The translations under genes were made by a program, and so were the position numbers. From the NCBI GenBank assembly GCA_016748015.1, contig JAAOMT010000518.1, positions 121,478-185,477 of the forward strand: a stretch of 64,000 nucleotides of DNA. The letters are read 5' to 3'. Shown here one piece after another: positions 45,105 through 57,620 of this stretch. Under the pieces are notes generated by a model. It worked only from the letters and a program-made list of their open reading frames with translations. It was not told where the DNA came from and searched no databases. The DNA comes from Geosiphon pyriformis. Taxonomy: Eukaryota; Glomeromycota; Glomeromycetes; Archaeosporales; Geosiphonaceae. The first letter of the stretch is position 1. Every line of letters begins with the position of its first letter.

Positions 45105-47460
45105 AGTATGGTTTATGTATTTTCTATATATAACCAGTTATTTAGGCCAATTAAGATAACACTAAGCATCTAAACTACTTACAACAAAAAGATTATGCAA
45201 AAAACTAAAATAAACACTAAACAACCAAAGATACAAACCAAAACAAACATAAATATTCAGCCTAATATTGAAATCAAAAATCATATCAGAAAACCATAAG
45301 AATACTAAACCAAAAATGACCAGTATCACAAATCTATTATATAGTAAAAAGCCACACTTTATATAATATGTTTTTAGCTTGGCAATCAGCAATTATATAG
45401 TAAATCTGTAATCTTTAACAAAACCACAGACTAATTTAATAATCAGAGATATACTATTAGAATCACCACTTAGTAAATATATTATATCAACTATCTAATC
45501 CTTTATTATAAACTCTTTGATTAAAGACATATATAAATAATCTAAGGACTTAGTTTTATATAAAGATTTTATTATTACATTATTAGTGGCATAAACATCC
45601 AGTAAGCTAGATTAAATTTTAATAGTTGTCAAGATCAAGTTTTTCCTAGCACTAGTATTGTAAGTACAAGAAAACATGTAATCTAAGTTCTTAATTAACT
45701 TATATCAAATACACAACATATTAGGATAGCTTAAATTGTACAGCCTTTTTCTCACAACTACAGGTAATTAGTAATGTAGAGCTTTTATAAAGTAAGATTA
45801 AAGTGCTGCAGAAACAGAGTTGGTAAAATTAGCTCAAAATTAACTATCAGAATGCCATACATTAAATGTTTTTTTCACATTAATTTGGTCATGTAGAGTA
45901 CTATCTACAGCACTATTTGCACACTTAGAATTTTAATCAACAAAATTAACAGCATCAAAAATACACCTAACAAAATAATGAGTGTTCTCAAAAACAAGTT
46001 TGTTTTTAATAAATAGAAAATAACATAACATACTAATTGGCAATATGAAATCAGATACAGTGGCAATATTAGCCAAAAAATCAGCATGCTTATTGTCAAT
46101 AATTCCAAAATAATTCCTAATCTTGTTTCAATAAACTGACAAATTCTTTGATATAATTGTCTTGTAAATATGCTCTCTTTTTATTTAGCATTTATTGTAA
46201 AAATTAGGACTTGTATTTTTCTTAAACAAAGCATACATATCCAAAAACACTTAATTATCCATGTACAAATCAACTAAACTAAATGCTGGAATATTTTCTA
46301 AAGCAAGAACAATGACTTGCAGTTCCACCATAGTTGAAAAGAGCAGGTTATATACTTTAACTTTTATATTTTTACCAATATTCGGAAAGTAAACAGCAGT
46401 ACTATCATGAGCACTAACAAACTCCAAATTTTTGATTAAACTGTTTATATAAACAATTATACTACTAGATTTATTTTTCAAAAGATGCTTACTAACAGAT
46501 TTAAAATTGGTCAAACAGCAACTAGGAGTAAGATCAGAAGCTAAAAAGCCACTATTAATTAAATTGTTATTTTCAATAAACTTGACTAGCAAATTAAACC
46601 AACTAGGAATTAGTTTCTTGGAATATAATTTCTTTTATCTGCAAAAATTACTCTATATAAAACACATGTTTTAATAATCCAAAAGCTAATTTGTAAAAAT
46701 AATACCAAATCTCTTTAATGAATTTATTATATCCAAATATTAATCCAAGTTCAATATGTTAATAACAGTAACATTATTATTAACTTGGAAAACATTTGGC
46801 AGATCAATACCCAAAAAAAGTTTACATATTACCAAAATGTTAGTTATATTAGCCAAAAAGCAATTCATAGAATTAATCAATAACATAATTGGAAAATTAA
46901 AAGATTGCTAGAACATCTAACTGATAGTCTGCAATTTATAGCTTTGTGTTTGAATAACTTGCTAAGAATATCTTTTAAGTTGACAAAAATTACCACATTT
47001 ACCAGAAGTTTTCTGTCTGTATTTATTTAAAAGCTTTAAGATTATATAACTTAGAATAAAAAATGGCTTTATTGGAGAAATTTTTAGACAAATTGGTCTT
47101 TAGCTTAAGTCTTTTTCTTAACAATCTGTCTTATTTTTTACACATATTTGCAAAAATATAACTGAACTGCAATCTGTAACCAACAATTGGTTGTAAAACA
47201 GCAAACACCAAATAAAAAAACTGTTTGTCTAATACTATTTTTTTTAATACTAAGTTTGTAAAAAACTTAATACCAAACTAAGCTTTAAAAAACTAGGCTT
47301 TAAAAGACCATCAGTAAACAGAAAAATGCCCAAGTATCTATGAGATTTGCTTTTTTTAATAATAAAAATATTTGATCTATTTATTAACAAATAATAAATT
47401 TCTACCCTTTGGTTAATAGGTATAACTACTGTCTTATCTGTATTTATTAAAATATTATTG
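45105..47460 (-). mobile_element. 5'-truncated LINE copy G on the minus strand
   Basis: Starts inside the RT domain near 47,460 (minus frame reading YLLINRSNIFIIKKSKSHRY then LGIFL, matching 52,240-52,310). It runs through an RNase H region in 46,592-46,251 (STMVELQVIVLALENIPAFS, LYMDN) and the C-terminal segment in 45,392-45,162 (CFGLYLWLFSVYF). It ends with the reverse complement of the LINE tail near 45,115-45,145. Broken by stops. Confidence 0.75.
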
Positions 47461-47869
47461 ACCTAAAAAAACTCATTTGTTACAGTTAATAATATAAAAA
47501 AAAACCAATTAAAAAAATTGATAATTTTATTATTATTATTAATAAAATCACTATTTTAGTTAAAGTTTTAATTATAAATACATTTTAATATTATATTTTT
47601 GTTAAAAACAATTGGTTTTTTAAAGCCAATACAAATTTAGATTAAAAACTCAATAATTAAAATTTTTATACCAAAAACAATACATTAAAATATTTGTTAT
47701 TTGTAATACTTTTAACAAATATTCTAAAAAATTTTTAGTATTTAAATTTAAAGAAAAAAAAAAGAAACTTATATGATATTTAATTTATAACTTAATTAAT
47801 CTAAAAAAACAAAACAATAATTATTTAAAAATTATATATTATTATTAAATAGTTGAGAGAAAAACTTTT
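47461..47869. other. AT-rich DNA before LINE copy H
   Basis: No feature seen; abuts the 5' end of the young LINE. Confidence 0.4.
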
Positions 47870-48000
47870 TTTTCTCCTTTGTCCAAATTCCCAAAAAAGA
47901 GTTAAAGTTTTTTTGAAAGAAGTTTTTTACAATTCAGTATGATAAATTTAAACCCTTTATTCTTGACTACAAAGTCACCATTGGCTGTAGTATTGCTGTC

Positions 48001-49794
48001 ATGAAAAAGACTGCTAAGATTTCTGGTTTTAGTAATGGCTCCAGGCCTGTTTTTTCAAGAAAAAAAAAGAGAGGTGGTGTTTTAGAGGATGGTTTTGGTG
48101 GTAATATTGTTGGTCCTAAGGTCTAGATTAGTCATTCATGGGGTTCAGAGACTGGTAACACTACTGAGTCTGATAGTATTGATATAGAAAAGGAATGTCT
48201 GATGGAAGAGACCAGTTTTGATTATGGTAAAGATGGTGTTTTTGCTGGTAATACTGATCAAACACTTACTGGTTTAAAAGTTAAAACCAAGAAGACATTG
48301 GGCAAGCCTTTGGGAAAAATTGATTTCTCTTTAAGTGACAATGATAATAATGTTTTTTTAGATGCTCCATTGGAGCTCCCCCTATCTTTAAAAAATCTGG
48401 TCAACATCTCTGTTCATAAATCCTTCACTTTGGATATTGGTTTGAACAAGATGGTTGAGAAATCTTTTCAAAAAAAACTTCAAATAGTCAGGAAGTTGTT
48501 TTCAAAAATCAATGGTTTTGGGGAAGCCTCTACCCTCTCAAAATTTGCTGGGATCATCAGAGCAATATTTACTTCTGAATTAAGTTTGGCACAGGCTTCC
48601 AAAAAGGCTGAAGAAGTAAAGATTATAGTAAACTCCAATCTCAAAAAATTATCTGGGCATTCAGATCAGACTGTAGTGTTAAAGAAGATTCCAATTGGTA
48701 CATTAACTAAGACTGTACATACTGTGCTATCTGAGTTTGGCATTATTAAGTCAATCAAGATGCAATTGGTGGGGCTGTGGCAGAAAGCAGTGGTTGAATT
48801 TGGTCAGATTGAGCATGCTGATTTGGTTACAACACATTGGTCTATCTTGATCAGAAAAGATGCTATGCATGTTGCTAAATCTAATGTGAACAAAGAATTA
48901 TAGGATGTGTGAGATGTTTACAAAGCTCTTTTGTACATTCTGTTAATAGAAACCAATGCACATGATATTTGGGATTATGTTGCTTCAGTGGGTGAAAAAA
49001 CTTGTGTAATTAACTGTCATCTGGTTTTTTATGCCCAGGCCAGGTGTACTATTGTTTATTTTGATTCTGCTGAGTCATTGGATGCTGTCATAGAAATCAC
49101 ACCTGTTTTAAAGGAGACCAATCTGTGCTGGTCTTGTTTTGTTTTAGCCAAGTGTGCTGGATGTGAGAAATTGGGCCATACATTATTGGCTTGCCATATT
49201 GGTGAGAAAAAAAATGTTCTTTCTGGTGCTTCATTATAGAAAACTCTCTCAAACTCAGATAAAAGTAGGCTGGCTGCCATATATGCCAAATGTTCAGCTC
49301 CAGTTGCTCATTCTGTTTCTTTTGGTGGTATTTCATGAGCACAAATTGCTGGTGGATCTTCTTTCCTTCCTTCTCCTGTTTGAAATGTTTTGTTGAAAGC
49401 TGGCTCCTCTTTAGAAATGAAGCCTATCCCATGGGTATCTTTGAAATTAAATGATAGGTTTGTCACTTTTGAGCACAGTCTTACCAGTTTTGCAGAGCGT
49501 GTTGACATGTTGGCTAAGAGGTTGAACACATCTGAGCCAACGGTTTCTCAGCTTAGCCCTGGATGTTAGCCATTGATGATCTCTTCATCACAGAATTAAG
49601 GGGCAAATATAGTGATGAGTGAGGGTTTGGGTGTGGCCACTGGTGATGAGACTGTTGTGGAAGCAGTGGTTTTTGATCCTACAGTTATTTCAAGATTGAA
49701 AAAAACATTGAACAATCTTTTAATTACAGTTATGAATCTTTCGGCTAAAATGGACAATGCTGATTTGGTTTCTACTCCTCTTCTTTTTCAATGA
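48001..49794 (+). pseudogene. LINE ORF1 (RRM-like and zinc knuckle protein), copy H
   Basis: RNA-binding ORF1 protein, all in one frame from the ATG at 48,001. It has a basic N-terminus, then an acidic/Ser region and LPLSLKNLVNISVHKSFTLD. An RRM-like fold follows around VLKKIPIGTLTKTVHTVLSE and SIKMQLVGLWQKAVVEFG (48,670-48,810). The zinc knuckle CAGCEKLGHTLLAC (CX2CX4HX4C) is near 49,154-49,195. A C-terminal coiled region (VISRLKKTLNNLLITVMNL) lies near 49,684. Stops at 48,124, 48,901 and several later points break it; many sit where Trp or Gln codons are likely. Confidence 0.75.
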
Positions 49795-49811
49795 GTGATA
49801 AGATCTAGAAA

Positions 49812-52800
49812 GTCGTGACTTGTAATGTTAGAAGAATGAACAATCCTGCAAAACAGGATGATATTATTTGTTGGCATAAAAAAAAGAACAATCTAGTTTC
49901 TATTTTCATGAAGTCAAAGTTGAAAGGAAAGATTTGCACCTGGATTGTCAACAAATTTGATGGTGTACAGGTGTTTATCTCTGGTTTAGAATCCAGTTAT
50001 CTGGGTGCTAGTGTTGTGGTTGTTATGAACTCTTCTTTGGCGAGACATGTGTGCAAAATTTCAAAAATGCTTGGTTGGCTCTTGTTTATCAAGTTGCTTT
50101 TCAAAAATAAACTTTCAGTGTCAATTTTGGGGCTTTACACTAGTGTTTTTTCAGTGGCCCAGTTTTTTCAGGCTGGCAATATTAACTCTCTTATTGCAAA
50201 GGCTGTTAATAAATTTTTTTTTGTCATTCTTGGAGGTGATTTTAATGAAGACAGTTCTCATAAATGTGCAAGTTTCAAGAAATGCCTGGATTTTGGTTTG
50301 GTTAATGCCTTGGGTGGAAGCTCTTGTAAGAAATTGCCAACTTGATCTAATTCTCGAGGCATTGTTAAAACAATAAATTATGTGCTTATTTCTTCAAACT
50401 TGGTTAATGCAATGGTGGGTTATAGCATGTTTGGTATTGGGAAATACTTTGATACTAATTATCAGACTGTTTTAGTATTGGTAGGTTTAGGTGGTTTGCT
50501 CGATGTCTGATTAAATTCTGTTTGCAAACAAGCAAATAAGAATTATTGGAAGTACAATTGCAAAGGTGCAGATGATATTAAATGGGCCAAATTTAAGGAT
50601 GATATGGTGGTAAATGCTGCTATGTTATATGATGACTTTCTTGTGACTGGAATACACTTGGACTTGGATGCAATGTGGGTTGCTTTCCATAAAGTGTTAT
50701 GTTTGTCTGCTAAGGCAGTCTTTAAGAAGAAATGGTTCAAGAACTATGATTATGTTTTTGTTAAAAAATCATCTAAATTTCACAAGCTGGAGCTCTTAGT
50801 GTCGAAGTTAGTTAAGATGTCTCGTTTGGATTTTTTTGGAGAATTTACATCCTTGTTTGACAAGTGGAAGAGTTTGGATTCAGTTAATGCTTCTGTGATG
50901 AAGTCTCTTTTTTTGTCAAATTTTTCTTTTAATGTTATTTGATCAGTTTTGTCCAAAGTTAGGAAGTTATATCACTTCTCCAAAATATCAGAAGCAGAAC
51001 GTATTAGGAAATCTAGAATCAGGTTAGCAATAGATAAGAGGATAAAAAGTTTCAAATTGAACAAAGATTATACTATTAGGAGTGTGTTGAAACATCTTTT
51101 TTACAAAGTGACTTTGGATTATCTAGTCATGGATAATGAATTGGTTTTGGAATCTGATCTGGTTAGAGCCAAAGTGAATGTGATTATAGAAAAATGAACT
51201 AGAAAGTGCAATGTGGTTTCTGTTGTTTCTGGTATATGGCATTGCCAATACCAGCCTTTGGAATATATTTTTGATGATGCTTTTTCTGATGTGATGTGCT
51301 CAATTGAATTTGATGAAATGTTTGGTGTTATCTCAAATCTGTCTGATGGGAAAGTGGCTGGTCTCTCTGGTATCTCAAATAAGTTATAAAAACATTATAA
51401 CAGGTCAGTTTTGGATATGCTTTTGGTGCTTTTGAACTTTTGTTTGGATTGTGAATCTGTTCTTGGGCTTTGAAAAGAGGCTTGGATGTCAATGATCCCC
51501 AAACTGTATAAGTAGAAGAGTGTTCTCACAAACATCCATCCTATTGCTTTGATTAAGATGGCTTGTAAAATCTTTTCCAAGATTCTTTTGGACAGGATTT
51601 CTTTTGTGTACAGTATGTTTAATGTTCTTAGAGGGAATAATTTTTCTGTTCTAAAAGGTATGATCACACAATCTTTTATTTTCACTATTGGATCAGTCAT
51701 TAAAGATGCTTTGGAAAAGAACTGTGAACTGTGATTGGTATTGTAGAACATGTGGAAAGCTTATGATTCTGTTGGCTGGGAACATCTTAGAGAGAGTTTA
51801 GTCAGGATAAAGATGTATGACAAGTTCATCTGGTTTTTTGGTGGCATTTACAATAGTCAGGTCAACAGAGTTATAACAGATTTTGGGTTGACCAATGGAT
51901 ATCAAGTGCATGATGGTTTGGACCAAGAGGAGGTGTTTTCTTCTCTTTTTTGGCACATATTTTATAATCCTCTTTTGTGTGAAGTCAAGAGACAAGAAAG
52001 TGTGTGTGGATATAGATTGAACTCTCATTTCGTGACCAGGACTGGTTGCTTTGAATCTCAGGCTGGTTTGATTTCTTTTCTTACTGCAGGCATTTTTGTC
52101 AATGACACTATTTGGGTTGGTAGCAGCCAGACTGCTATATAACATATTCTTAATGTCACTAGTGAATTTTTTAGAATCAATGACATTTCAATTAATAATA
52201 ACAAAATGGTAGCCATTTCCATTAATTGCAAAGTTTCTGAGCCTTGTTTGCTGATCAATAGTTTGTTTATTTTGATAGCCAAGAAAGAGGAGTCTCATCA
52301 ATACTTGGGCATTTATCTGTTTATTGAGAGTTTGTCAAAGTCTAGCTTGGTTAGAGCCTATCTGAATGTCCAGTTTTTTACCAATCTCGTGCTGAGGAAG
52401 GCTGTCTCTGATAAACAGTTCTCATATTTAGTGTTAGCAGTTCTTCACCCCATCATTGTATATAGGATTCAGTTCAGTTTTGTTTCTATTAACGTGTATG
52501 TGAAATAGAACACTATGATTTGCAAGAGTTTAAAATCCAAATCTGGCTTGCCACATGACTTTTTCAATGATGCTATTCACCACCCTTTTCTGTATAGTTT
52601 GAAGTCTTTTAAACAGATTTAGGCTAAAGGCAAGTCAGTTTTTGTTGTTGGTTTTACCAATTCTGTTGGTATCTTGGGCTGTTTGTTTGCACATAGATCA
52701 CATAACTTGCAGGTTCTCAGCTGGTGCCCTCACCATCCTCTGTTTTTCCCTTCTTATATTAATATCAACCCTTCAAACAATTTTTTGGCTGGCATTGTCT

Positions 52801-53185
52801 GAATTTTTTTGGGGTGCAATTTTTCTCTAGGTAATCTTGTGACCAATGCTTTTCATTTTCCAAGTAGAACCCCTATGTTTGTCATTCTTGGTGAGCCCAC
52901 CTTTTATAAATGTGTCTCTTTACTTCAGCAATATGGAATTGTCTTTGTTGAACAGCTTCGCAGTCATACTGGTTCTGTTTTTAAATAGAGGACTTTCAAG
53001 CAGTGGAAAAGATTGGACTTTTGAGGCCCAGTTTCTCATTGGTTTGATGTTTCTGTTTGCTATCTGAATAATTCTGGGCCACCTTCTATTTGTAATTTTC
53101 TGTTGCCATGTATTGATTCATCTAATATTCTTGAGTCTTATAAGTTTGAAGTTATATGTAATCATCTGTTGAAGGTTGATTCTGG
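49812..53185 (+). pseudogene. LINE ORF2 (endonuclease and reverse transcriptase), 5' part, copy H
   Basis: The APE-type endonuclease starts VTCNVRRMNNPAKQDDI; ILGGDFNEDSS is near 50,230. The later SDH-like motif reads TNY (about 50,454), where TDH is expected. RT blocks include KVAGLSGISNK (near 51,352), PIALIKMACKIFSKILLDRI (near 51,540), NMWKAYDSVGWEHL (51,747; Asp expected at the first residue), and FVNDTIW (near 52,095) in place of the FADD box. Several TGA/TAG/TAA codons stand at probable Trp or Gln positions. The loss of both RT-box and endonuclease residues makes it inactive. ORF2 continues at 63,049 after the Ty3 insertion. Confidence 0.8.
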
Positions 53186-54167
53186 TGTTACCGGAGATTT
53201 TTTGGTCTCTTTTTTTAAATGTTGTCGATGCTTGTTTGCTGCGAATTTACGTTTTTTGAATGTGGTTAAACCTTCAATAACTGAATTTATCTTCAAATTA
53301 TCTCCTATAATTTGAACTGCTGGGCTTATAAGTGGAATAGCCAATTCTGTGCCAGTTGCTTTATGTAGTTACGTTGTAGTAAATGTCAACTCTTTCCCAG
53401 AAAATGCTCGTCTGGAAGCTCACTAAAAAATGTGTAGTTATTTTGCTGTGAAAGTCAACTCTTCTACAAGAATTTCGTCTGTAGGCTACTCTAATGATTG
53501 TAATAAGAAAAGAAAAAAAAATAAAAGAAATGTAAAAGAAAATAAGATTTTATCAAGGGAAACGTTTTCTATCCAGGCCTGAAGTCACTAACAGTTTACT
53601 GAAATTGGTAGCTAATCAATTTCAAAACGTTTGTTGGGTTTTGGAGATTTTTCAAGTGCAATAATTAAAGAATTTGGTTTTTTAAATTATTTGGTATTTA
53701 TTTCTTTGTGTGTGTGTAGGAATGGTTCTAAGTGATAAATCTAAAGTAAGATACATTTTTTTGAAGAGAGATGTTCTTCTTTTATACAACTTGTCATAAC
53801 ACTATTTTATGAACTTGAACTTTGCTATTTTCTACAATTTTGCTGAACTAAAGATACATTTTGGCGAACTACAAGTTATTTCTGCGAACTATTAGATATT
53901 TTGGTAAACTATCAATTATTTTGGTGAATTTCTACAAATTTCGGCAAACTTTTTGAATGTTACATAGTTCGGGATATTGCATGATTTAATCATTGCAATT
54001 AGGTTACATTTGTGTTGTGTACAAATTGGGTTATTAATTAAATAATAATTTTGGACATTTTGTTAATGTAATAAGTGATAATTTGAAACAATAATATATG
54101 CTAATTAATGGTAGGATTTATAAGATAATTTCATGCTAAATAATATCTCTAATTTTGTCTGATAACA
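53186..54167 (-). repeat. 3' LTR of element 2
   Basis: 982 bp, bounded by TGTTACC at 53,186 and TAACA at 54,167 on the plus strand, so TGTTATCAG..GGTAACA in element direction. It contains a series of short near-repeats (AACTA and TATTTTGG units) at 53,850-53,960. Confidence 0.9.
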
Positions 54168-54855
54168 TAATCTTCTCTTCAAGACTGAGCTCCATCGAAG
54201 TCCAAGTACTGTCTCTAATTTCCAGATAGTAATTCACAATTATTGAAGAAATTTGGTCTGAAAATTGTTGAAATTTCAGTTCTGTGAGCTTTTCAATGTA
54301 TTGAATCTTCAAAGGTCATAAAATTGGGTTTTGTAGGACATTTTCACAGATGTGGAATAAGTCATAAAGTTTAAGAGCAGCTCTGAGCTTGTAGTGACTG
54401 TTTGTTGGTCCAGCTGTTGTCTTGAATTCGTTGTGAAATTGTTTCTGAATAGCTTCTTTTGTAAGGTTTGCTGTTGTAAGTTCCAGTTTCCGTTCGTAGA
54501 ATGTTTTTCCAATGTAGAAATATCTATAGATTGGAGAATATTCAGTGTTTTCCTCATTGAGACACAGTTGAAGTCTTTGTTGAATTGTAGCATTTGGTGA
54601 AATACTAATTGGTGTGAGCATTAGGTTTTCTCTTAAAACAAGCTTTAAAAATTCTGGCAGGTGAATTCCAGAATAACTTCTTGTGTTCTTCTTATATGAG
54701 TGATATTTTCATGAATTTGGGGCTAAATTTGTAACTATTTCTGTTTGGGTATAATTAATGTGGTTTCCAGTAACAGTAATGGATAATTCGAGTATTGTTT
54801 TTAAAGCTAACATTAGTTTTTGGAATAATTGTTGAATGTTTTGAGGAATAGTCAT
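54136..54855 (-). pseudogene. Extra ORF3 downstream of integrase, runs into the 3' LTR
   Basis: An ATG at 54,855 (MTIPQNIQQLFQKLMLALKT) opens a frame of 239 codons that ends at a TAG at 54,138, inside the LTR. The frame crosses the polypurine tract (EEKIMLSDKIRD). Only two TGA codons interrupt it (54,711 and 54,318). Segments include VTGNHINYTQTEIVTNLA, ISPNATIQQRLQLCLNEE, YFYIGKTFYERKLELTTANL and RAALKLYDLFHICENVL. It has no signal peptide or membrane segment, so nothing suggests an envelope protein. I recognise no family; it may be a structural or regulatory accessory protein. Confidence 0.55.
54168..54180 (-). other. Polypurine tract of element 2
   Basis: In element direction GAAGAGAAGATTA immediately precedes the 3' LTR (TGTTATCAG). 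It is similar in place and sequence to the tract of element 1. Confidence 0.7.
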
Positions 54856-55022
54856 TATAGGAGATTTGAAATAAAAGAAAATTATTTTTGGTGTATGGGT
54901 TTTTATGTTATTTTTGTTTTGTTTTTGTGAGATTGTTTCTAAATTATAAGGGAATAACTAGTAAAATTAAATTAAGTGTTCAGGTTGGAAGGTTGTTTAA
55001 TAACAATTATTGGTTCTAAGTT

Positions 55023-56357
55023 TCAGGGAATATCTTCGGGATTAACTAAAGGGGAATGTGTACCAATTTGTAGAATTAATAGTTCAGGATTGTTTCTGGA
55101 ATGATAGTGTTTCAAATGATCTCCATGTGCAACTTTTGCTAGGATTTTGTCATCAAGTCTTAGCTTGTATAATCTGTTGCCTAGGATTTCATGGATAAAG
55201 AATAGTCCATTCCATTTATTTTCAAATTTTCTACTCCATTGTTTTTCAGCTTTAGTTCTGTGTAAGAGAACTTTGTTTCCAATTTTAAATTCATTGGTAA
55301 CTGGAGGCAATTTGTCATCATGCCATTCTTTTTGTCAAGCTTGGGAGTGTTCAATATGGGTGGCTGCTATTTGTCATTTTTCTTCTAATATGCTATGCAG
55401 AGTGTAGGCTCTTTGCTGAAGCGTTTCTTGGAAATTGTGTTCATTGATTAGTTGTGCTGGGTATGTTTCTACTGTGAAACTAATTGGTAATGTTGCTGTC
55501 CTTCCATAAGTTAAATCAAATGGTATGTGTTTTGTGGTATCTTGTTTTAGTGTTCTGTATGCTAGCAGCACTAATAGAACAAAGATATCCCACTTTTGCT
55601 CAAAATTGGTTGAGACTTTGGCTAATGACTCACACAATGTTCTGTTAAAACATTCCACAAGTCTATTTGTTTGTGGATGGTAGGGCGAAGACAGAGGTCT
55701 TTTGACATTGAATCATTCGCAAATTTCTTATATCAGATTGTTCACAAAGTGTGTCCTCTGATTGGATAAAAGTTCAATTGGACATCCATGTCTACAAATG
55801 ATGTCTTTGTAGATGAAATTTGCTACTGATTTTACATCTGCTCATTGAATGGCTCTGGTTTCGGACCATTTAGTAAGATAGTCTACAGCTACTGCAATAT
55901 AATGGTTTCCTTGAGTGGTGATAGATAGTGGTCTGACTAAATCGATACCAACTCGGTCAAAGGATTGTCCAACTTTGATTGGATTTAATGGTTCAGTAGG
56001 GCGTGTTCCTCCTTTTTTTTGACAACTATTATAAGATTTAACATATTCGTGAATGTTTTTTCTCATTCGAGGCCAAAAGTAGTATTCTAGTGTTCTTTGG
56101 GTGGTGCCATCTTTTCTGAAGTGTGCTGATGAAGAATTTAAGTGTATGTTGTATAATATGGTCTCTTTTTCCTGTTCTTGTATTAATCTGAGTGGTTTGT
56201 TTGGGTTTTTGAAATTTTGATGATAAATAATGTTGTTGTGTAGAAAATATTGTTTGGCTTGTTGTTGTAGTCGATGTTTTTTATCTGGAGACCAATTTGT
56301 TGGGATTGTTAATGTTTCCAAATATTGCTTGAGATTGTTGTAGTTTTTTGAATTCAT
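55023..56357 (-). pseudogene. Integrase of element 2
   Basis: Inserts the cDNA into the genome. The N-terminal HHCC-like region reads IHLNSSSAHFRKDG and WPRMRKNIHEYVKSYNSCQK, with the first His pair only partly kept. The core has GIDLVRPL (Asp present), SNQRTHFVN where SDQG is expected (Asp to Asn, Gly to Arg), and SPYHPQTNRLVECFNRTLCE with the glutamate region. The C-terminal domain (IGNKVLLHRTKAEKQWSRKF, WNGLFFIHEILGNRLYKLRL) resembles the GPF/GPY-type tail. No chromodomain seen. Several stops, for example near 55,841, 55,719 and 55,710. Confidence 0.85.
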
Positions 56358-57620
56358 TGTTTGTTGGCTCTTTTGGTTGGTTAAGTTGAGTGTTGGTTTT
56401 TGTGTTTTCTAATCTTGTCTTATTCTGGAGAGACAGTCAACATTGGTGTAGAGTTTTCCTGGTTTGTGATGTACTATGTATTAATAGTTTGCGAGAAATC
56501 TTGTCCATCGGGTTTGTTTTGCATTCAGCTGAGTATTTTTGTTCTGAAGCCATTTAAGTCCAATATTATCAGTGATAATATCGAATTCTTTAGGTCTGAG
56601 ATAAAGGTTGAAGTGGTGTAGAACCCAAATTATGGCTGCTGTTTCTAGTTCTGTGACAGGATAATTTTTCTCAGCTGGTTTTAATGTTCTGCTGGCATAG
56701 GCGATTACTCACTCATTTCCATTGTCATCCAATTGTGATAGGATAGCACCAAAGGCAGTATAAGAGGCATTTGTTGCTAATCGGAATCAGTTGCTGAAAT
56801 CTGGATAGGCAAGAATTGGAGCTGTTGTCAGTTTTTCTTTGAGAATTTCAAAAGCTTTTTGGTGTTCGGTAGTCTATTTGTATTCAACGTTTTTGGTGGT
56901 GAGCTGGTTAAGGGGTTTTGCAATTTCCGAGAATCCTTTGATAAACTTCCGATAGTAGGATGCTAATCCTATGAATCCTCTTAGTTCTGTAGTGTTTCAA
57001 GAAGTTTTGAAGTTTTTAACAACGCTGATTTTTCCAGGGTCTGGTTTGATTCCATCTTTACTAACGATATGACCAAGAAAGACCAGGCTTGTTTTTCCAA
57101 AGTAGCATTTTTTGACATTGAGTTTTAGTCCTGCTTTTCGTAATCGTTGAAAAACTTCTCACAGGTTTTTTAAGTGTAATTCGAATGATAGAGAATAAAC
57201 ATCAGTATTATCAAGATAAACGACTACTGACTTCCAAAGAAGTTCTTGATACACAACATCCATTAATCTCTAAAACGTTGCTGGTGCATTGCATAATCCA
57301 AAAGGCATTATATTGAACTCATAATTTCCGCCTTGGGTGGTAAATGCTGTTTTGGGGCAATCTTTGGGATCCATAGCAACTTGCCAGTAACTGCTTTCTA
57401 AATCTAGTGTTGAAAAGTATTTGGATTTTCCAAGGACATCTAACATGTTATTGATTCGAAGAAGGGGGTAGGCATCTCCAATTGTAACACTGTTGAGTTG
57501 TCAATAGTCAACACAAAATCAGATCTTTTCATTTTTCTTTTTAACTAGTACTACAGGTGAAGCCCAAAAACTCATGGAGGGTTGGATGAGCCCATTGTTA
57601 AACATTTGTTGTACTTCTTC
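56358..57620 (-). pseudogene. Reverse transcriptase and RNase H of element 2
   Basis: Copies the RNA into cDNA. Motifs in element direction: GLIQPSMSFWASPVVLVKKK, FCVDY.QLN, STLDLESSYWQVAMDP, TAFTTQGGNYEFNIMPFGLC, then VVVYLDNTDVYS where YLDD is expected (Asp to Asn, near 57,205), FLGHIVSKDGIKPDPGK and LRGFIGLASYYRKFIKGFS. RNase H follows with LATNASYTAFGAILSQ (TDAS expected), ASRTLKPAEKNYPVTELE and a TDN segment. Stops occur throughout, mostly TGA or TAG at likely Trp, Arg or Gln positions. Confidence 0.9.
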
